A DNA stretch of 64,000 bases from Oscillospiraceae bacterium. Its GTDB lineage: Bacteria > Bacillota > Clostridia > Oscillospirales > Ruminococcaceae. The DNA lies in assembly GCA_015067315.1 (NCBI GenBank), contig SVMR01000001.1, positions 87,292-151,291 on the forward strand. The letters are read 5' to 3'. Shown here piece after piece: positions 60,733-64,000 of this stretch. The notes under the pieces were generated by a model, which saw nothing but the letters and a program-made list of their open reading frames with translations, searched no databases and was not told the origin of the DNA. Both the position numbers and the translations under genes were made by a program. Numbering within the stretch: the first letter of the stretch is position 1; every line of letters begins with the position of its first letter.

Positions 60733-63700
60733 ATGCTCAAAATTGCTTTCCGCGGACTTCTTGGAAAGAAAAAGGACAGCCTTCTTCTCTGGAGCGTTGT
60801 TGCCCTTGCTTTCGTTTTTCTTGTTCTTTCAACTACTCTCATCGTTTCACTTAACGAAACAGATTCGGCGCAAAGAATTTCAACCTACGGAAGCTGGCAG
60901 GTTATGGGAACCGGTTTAACCGGGACGGAAGCGGAAAATTTTGCTTCCGCCGCCGAAAAATCCGCCGTTCTTCCGATGTTAAAAGTTAAAGGTGCGGATT
61001 ATTTTGCCGGCGACAACGAATATTATTTCAGCACCGTAAGCGAAGACCTTGCGGAACTGGGAAGTTTTATTCTTAAAGAAGGACGCTGGCCCGAAAGCGG
61101 CGACGAAATAGTTCTTGAATACGCAAGGCTCACCGCTCTCGGGCTCGAAATCGGCGACAGTTTTACCGTTGCTTCAACCGTTTATCTACCTTTCGATGAA
61201 AATATCATTGCGGAACAAAGCGCAAAAAGGGACGAATATCTTGAACTTGCGAACGAGGCAAGAATCGACCGCTGCCTTGAAATTTTCAAAACCGGAACAT
61301 GGGAACTTTATACCGGAATCGAATATACCCGCTGGGATGCGCCGATAAATTTAAGGTTCTTTGCGGAATATACCCTCGGCGAAGGAAAAGGATATATCGA
61401 AGCTTTTGCGGATGAGGAAAACCCCGACGGAAAATATATTCCTCTTGAGGAAATGACCGAGGAGGAATTCATTAAAGTCATCACTTATTATTTCGATTGT
61501 TACGGAACATACGGGCTTGATATAACTCCCTTTATGACCGAAGAGGAAAAAGAAACCTGGCCTGCATATATCAACGACCTTATGGGTTATAAGGATATGA
61601 ACATAAGGGTTTCCCAGGAAAAAAGCATATATTCCGATTTCGATCCATACAGCGGAATGGCAAACACCATTGACCTTACCGTTATCATTCCGAAAACATA
61701 TACGGTCTGCGGAGTTATTGAAACATATTCCGACCGCTGGGACAGCGGAAAGCATAATCTTCCAAGCGGATTCATCCTTCCGGAAAGCTATGAGGATTTT
61801 ATCAACGCGCAAAAAGCCGTTATCGAAAAATATCCGAATTTCGGTTTCGTGGAATATGATTATATGACTTTGCTCTGTTCCGAAGATAAATCCGCCCTTT
61901 TCGATTCCGTCAATGATTATATGAACGGCGCAAATCCGTTTTTTACCGTTGACAACAGCGTTATTTTCTATTGGGACGAAGAAACCGGTGAAACTTACGA
62001 TTCAAGATTCCTGCTCGGTTTCAATCTTCTTGATGAAAACAGGGAAAAACTTGTTTTTGTAAAGTCCGTTTTTGTTCCAAAGAATATTGAAAACAAGGAA
62101 GAATATATAAAAAGCACCCTTTCAATTCCCCATGCTACCCATTATGATATTCCGGCGGAAAAGTTTTCTTTGGAAAACAGCGGAAATCGCATTTCCGTTC
62201 CCTATGATTCCTATGACTATATTATGGTGACCCTTCCGAAGCTTTTCGGCGGAACAGTCGCTTTTGATTACGAAGGGGAAAGTTACAAAATTCCTTTCGA
62301 ACAATTTATCAGCGGAGATTTTTCCGTTTCCGGAATGGGAATTGCAAGCCCGAATCATATTTTTGCATCCGGCAAAAACGAACAGGGCGATCATGACCCC
62401 ATTATGGTAAACCGCTTTGCATATCCCTCCTCTTCCGAAGGAAGCGAAAAAGTTCTTGTTCTTGTAACGCTTATTCTTTTTGTAACAACCGTCTGTTCCG
62501 TTTTCCAGATTTTCTTCACCCAGGTGAGAAAACGCCTGCGCAGGGTCGTTCTTATGAAATCCATCGGCGCGGAAAACGGACAGATTGCAAAGATGTATTT
62601 CTGGGAATTTTTCATCTTCCTGATTTCGACTTTGCCCATAGGAATCATCTTCGGACTCGGCGGAGCATTCCTTTCCGCGAAGGCTCTTGAAGGATTCCAA
62701 AGCAGAAAAATCATTTTCTCCGTTGATCCGACCGTTTTTGCATTTTCGCTTGTTGCGGGAACCCTTGCCCTTGCCCTGGGAATGGTCGTTCCGGTAATAA
62801 TGGCTGTGGGCGTTCCTCTTACCGGAAGAACCGCGCACAAAAAACCTCTTGCCCCCCCGAAGAAGGAAACCCGCCAAAACTTCCTCAACGTAACTCTCCG
62901 GGAACTTTCGGTCAACAGAAACAAAACCGCAGTCAGCGGAGCCCTTTGTCTTTTTATGGCACTTATTATGACACTTTGCATTTTTATCGGTTTCCGTTTT
63001 CTTGCACCCTATCGCGAAGCTGTTCAAAGGGACGGCAAACCGGAATATATGCTCCGAACTTCCTTCGCAATGTCAAGCCGCCAGCTTGAAGAATATATGG
63101 CGCAAATCGAAGCTCTCGAAATCTGCGATTCCGTTTCGGTTTTCCGTCAATGCGAAGAAGCTCTTATTCCCATCAGCAGCGGAATCGAAAGCATTCTGCT
63201 TAAAACGGCATTCCCGGAAAACCGTCTTTCAACCCTTGCACACTATGGAGTTTCGGGATATCCGGTTTCAATTTACTCTTTCAACTCCGGGTCGGAACTT
63301 TTTGAAAAGCTCAAAAACTCCGTAACCCTCGGAAAACTTGATGCGGAAAAATTTGATTCCGGCGAAGAGGTTCTTCTTCTTGTTCCGCTTTATAACGAAA
63401 CCGAACCGGAGGAGGATTCCGAAGGCCTTTACGGTTGGGAAAATCTTTCGAAGCTCGGAATTGAAACAAGCTATTATTCCGAATACCGGAATATTTATAA
63501 AACAGATTCTGCCGCCGAACCCGGAAAAGAAATTCTTCTTGCGGCAGAAACCCGTTCCCCGAAGGAAACTTATTATACTTATGAATATAACGAGAGCATT
63601 TATAAAATCGGCGCTGTGATTTATTATTTCCCGGAAGAAGGAATCTGGCCGCTCAGTGGAACCGATGAGGGTTGGCAGATAGTCTGTTCCGAAAAAGCAA

Positions 63701-64000
63701 TGTCAAAAATCCTTTTCCAAACCTATCGCACAAGAACAACAAGCGAACTTCGAGCTCTTGAAATCATGAATATGGCAACCGGTTACGGCACAACGGATTT
63801 TTATATCAATATCAAAGATGACGTTTCCCGGGAGGATGCGGATACCGCTCTTCTTATTTTCAGCCGCGCAAACTATATGGATATTGAATTCTATCATGAA
63901 AGCAACCAGAAACTTTTGCAGGACGGAATCAACAATATTCTGCTTGTTTGTCTGCTCGGTTTAACTGCGGTTCTTCTTGCGCTTATGATTTTTGCGAACA
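60733..64000 (+). CDS. FtsX/MacB-type ABC permease, 3' end cut by window
   Basis: Open to the window end (1089 codons visible). The ATG at 60733 follows GAGG. An N-terminal helix (SLLLWSVVALAFVFLVLSTT) precedes an extracellular region of about 530 residues. Then come three helices of a first FtsX domain (about 575-690, with RRVVLMKSIGAENGQIAKMY, the typical cytoplasmic coupling segment). A linker and another helix (about 737-757, ALCLFMALIMTLCIFIG) follow, then a second external domain and the start of the last helices. This is the BceB-like/large FtsX permease layout. It lies 31 bp after the M56 gene, suggesting a BlaI-controlled peptide or envelope-stress transporter. Its ATPase gene is not in the window. 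Confidence 0.87.
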   Translation, partial: MLKIAFRGLLGKKKDSLLLWSVVALAFVFLVLSTTLIVSLNETDSAQRISTYGSWQVMGTGLTGTEAENFASAAEKSAVLPMLKVKGADYFAGDNEYYFSTVSEDLAELGSFILKEGRWPESGDEIVLEYARLTALGLEIGDSFTVASTVYLPFDENIIAEQSAKRDEYLELANEARIDRCLEIFKTGTWELYTGIEYTRWDAPINLRFFAEYTLGEGKGYIEAFADEENPDGKYIPLEEMTEEEFIKVITYYFDCYGTYGLDITPFMTEEEKETWPAYINDLMGYKDMNIRVSQEKSIYSDFDPYSGMANTIDLTVIIPKTYTVCGVIETYSDRWDSGKHNLPSGFILPESYEDFINAQKAVIEKYPNFGFVEYDYMTLLCSEDKSALFDSVNDYMNGANPFFTVDNSVIFYWDEETGETYDSRFLLGFNLLDENREKLVFVKSVFVPKNIENKEEYIKSTLSIPHATHYDIPAEKFSLENSGNRISVPYDSYDYIMVTLPKLFGGTVAFDYEGESYKIPFEQFISGDFSVSGMGIASPNHIFASGKNEQGDHDPIMVNRFAYPSSSEGSEKVLVLVTLILFVTTVCSVFQIFFTQVRKRLRRVVLMKSIGAENGQIAKMYFWEFFIFLISTLPIGIIFGLGGAFLSAKALEGFQSRKIIFSVDPTVFAFSLVAGTLALALGMVVPVIMAVGVPLTGRTAHKKPLAPPKKETRQNFLNVTLRELSVNRNKTAVSGALCLFMALIMTLCIFIGFRFLAPYREAVQRDGKPEYMLRTSFAMSSRQLEEYMAQIEALEICDSVSVFRQCEEALIPISSGIESILLKTAFPENRLSTLAHYGVSGYPVSIYSFNSGSELFEKLKNSVTLGKLDAEKFDSGEEVLLLVPLYNETEPEEDSEGLYGWENLSKLGIETSYYSEYRNIYKTDSAAEPGKEILLAAETRSPKETYYTYEYNESIYKIGAVIYYFPEEGIWPLSGTDEGWQIVCSEKAMSKILFQTYRTRTTSELRALEIMNMATGYGTTDFYINIKDDVSREDADTALLIFSRANYMDIEFYHESNQKLLQDGINNILLVCLLGLTAVLLALMIFAN

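Overview
The window looks like chromosome from a low-to-medium GC Gram-positive anaerobe of the Bacillota, most likely a gut-type member of the Clostridia. The signs are strong AGGAGG ribosome sites, sigma-A-like promoters, lipobox and NPxTG-like surface anchors, BlaI/M56 regulation, a Bacillus-type GalT and SipW-type signal peptidases. I see no rRNA, tRNA, CRISPR array, insertion sequence or prophage.

Layout. (1) 1-8.4 kb holds ordinary metabolic genes: the 5' end of an L-cysteine desulfidase-like gene, a thioredoxin-fold protein without active-site cysteines, a CoA-disulfide reductase/rhodanese fusion, an iron-type butanol dehydrogenase, an AAA ATPase, a neopullulanase-type GH13 enzyme, an M20 peptidase and a small membrane-anchored surface protein. 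(2) 8.5-14.9 kb is one 2106-residue cell-wall-anchored surface protein. (3) 15.1-41.6 kb is a minus-strand locus of fifteen cell-surface and cytoplasmic genes plus one embedded GIY-YIG gene. It encodes six preproteins with TasA/camelysin-like (SipW-type) signal segments, two divergent SipW-type signal peptidases, a membrane-tethered subunit-like protein, a beta-helix protein, a membrane McrB-like AAA+ ATPase, a coiled-coil protein whose N-terminal half resembles DUF2357 (the domain next to McrC-type nucleases), a degenerate HD-GYP/EAL protein, a FIVAR-like membrane protein, an Lgt-like membrane protein and a BspA-type leucine-rich-repeat protein. Five of the secreted proteins share a 'Y/W-L-x-G-x-D/N' beta-strand motif. 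I read the locus as a candidate surface-filament secretion and assembly system, and it is the most interesting part of the window.

(4) 42.3-52.7 kb is a galactose module: an mglB-mglA-mglC-like ABC importer with a translationally coupled InlB-repeat membrane protein, an aldo/keto reductase on the other strand, then galK-galT-galE overlapping by single bases, and galM. Imported galactose would be mutarotated, phosphorylated and fed to UDP-sugar interconversion. (5) 52.7-58 kb has a two-component system transcribed divergently from a VTC-domain / DUF4956 / CotH-kinase cluster. The VTC gene appears to start with AUA. (6) 58-64 kb is a BlaI-type repressor with a textbook operator-promoter, an M56 (BlaR1-like) membrane peptidase with an unusual extracellular domain, and the beginning of an FtsX-type ABC permease cut by the window end.

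Functions are assigned by recognising motifs in the translated sequence. No database search was possible, so links to DUF2357, TasA and McrB are inferences from motif resemblance.
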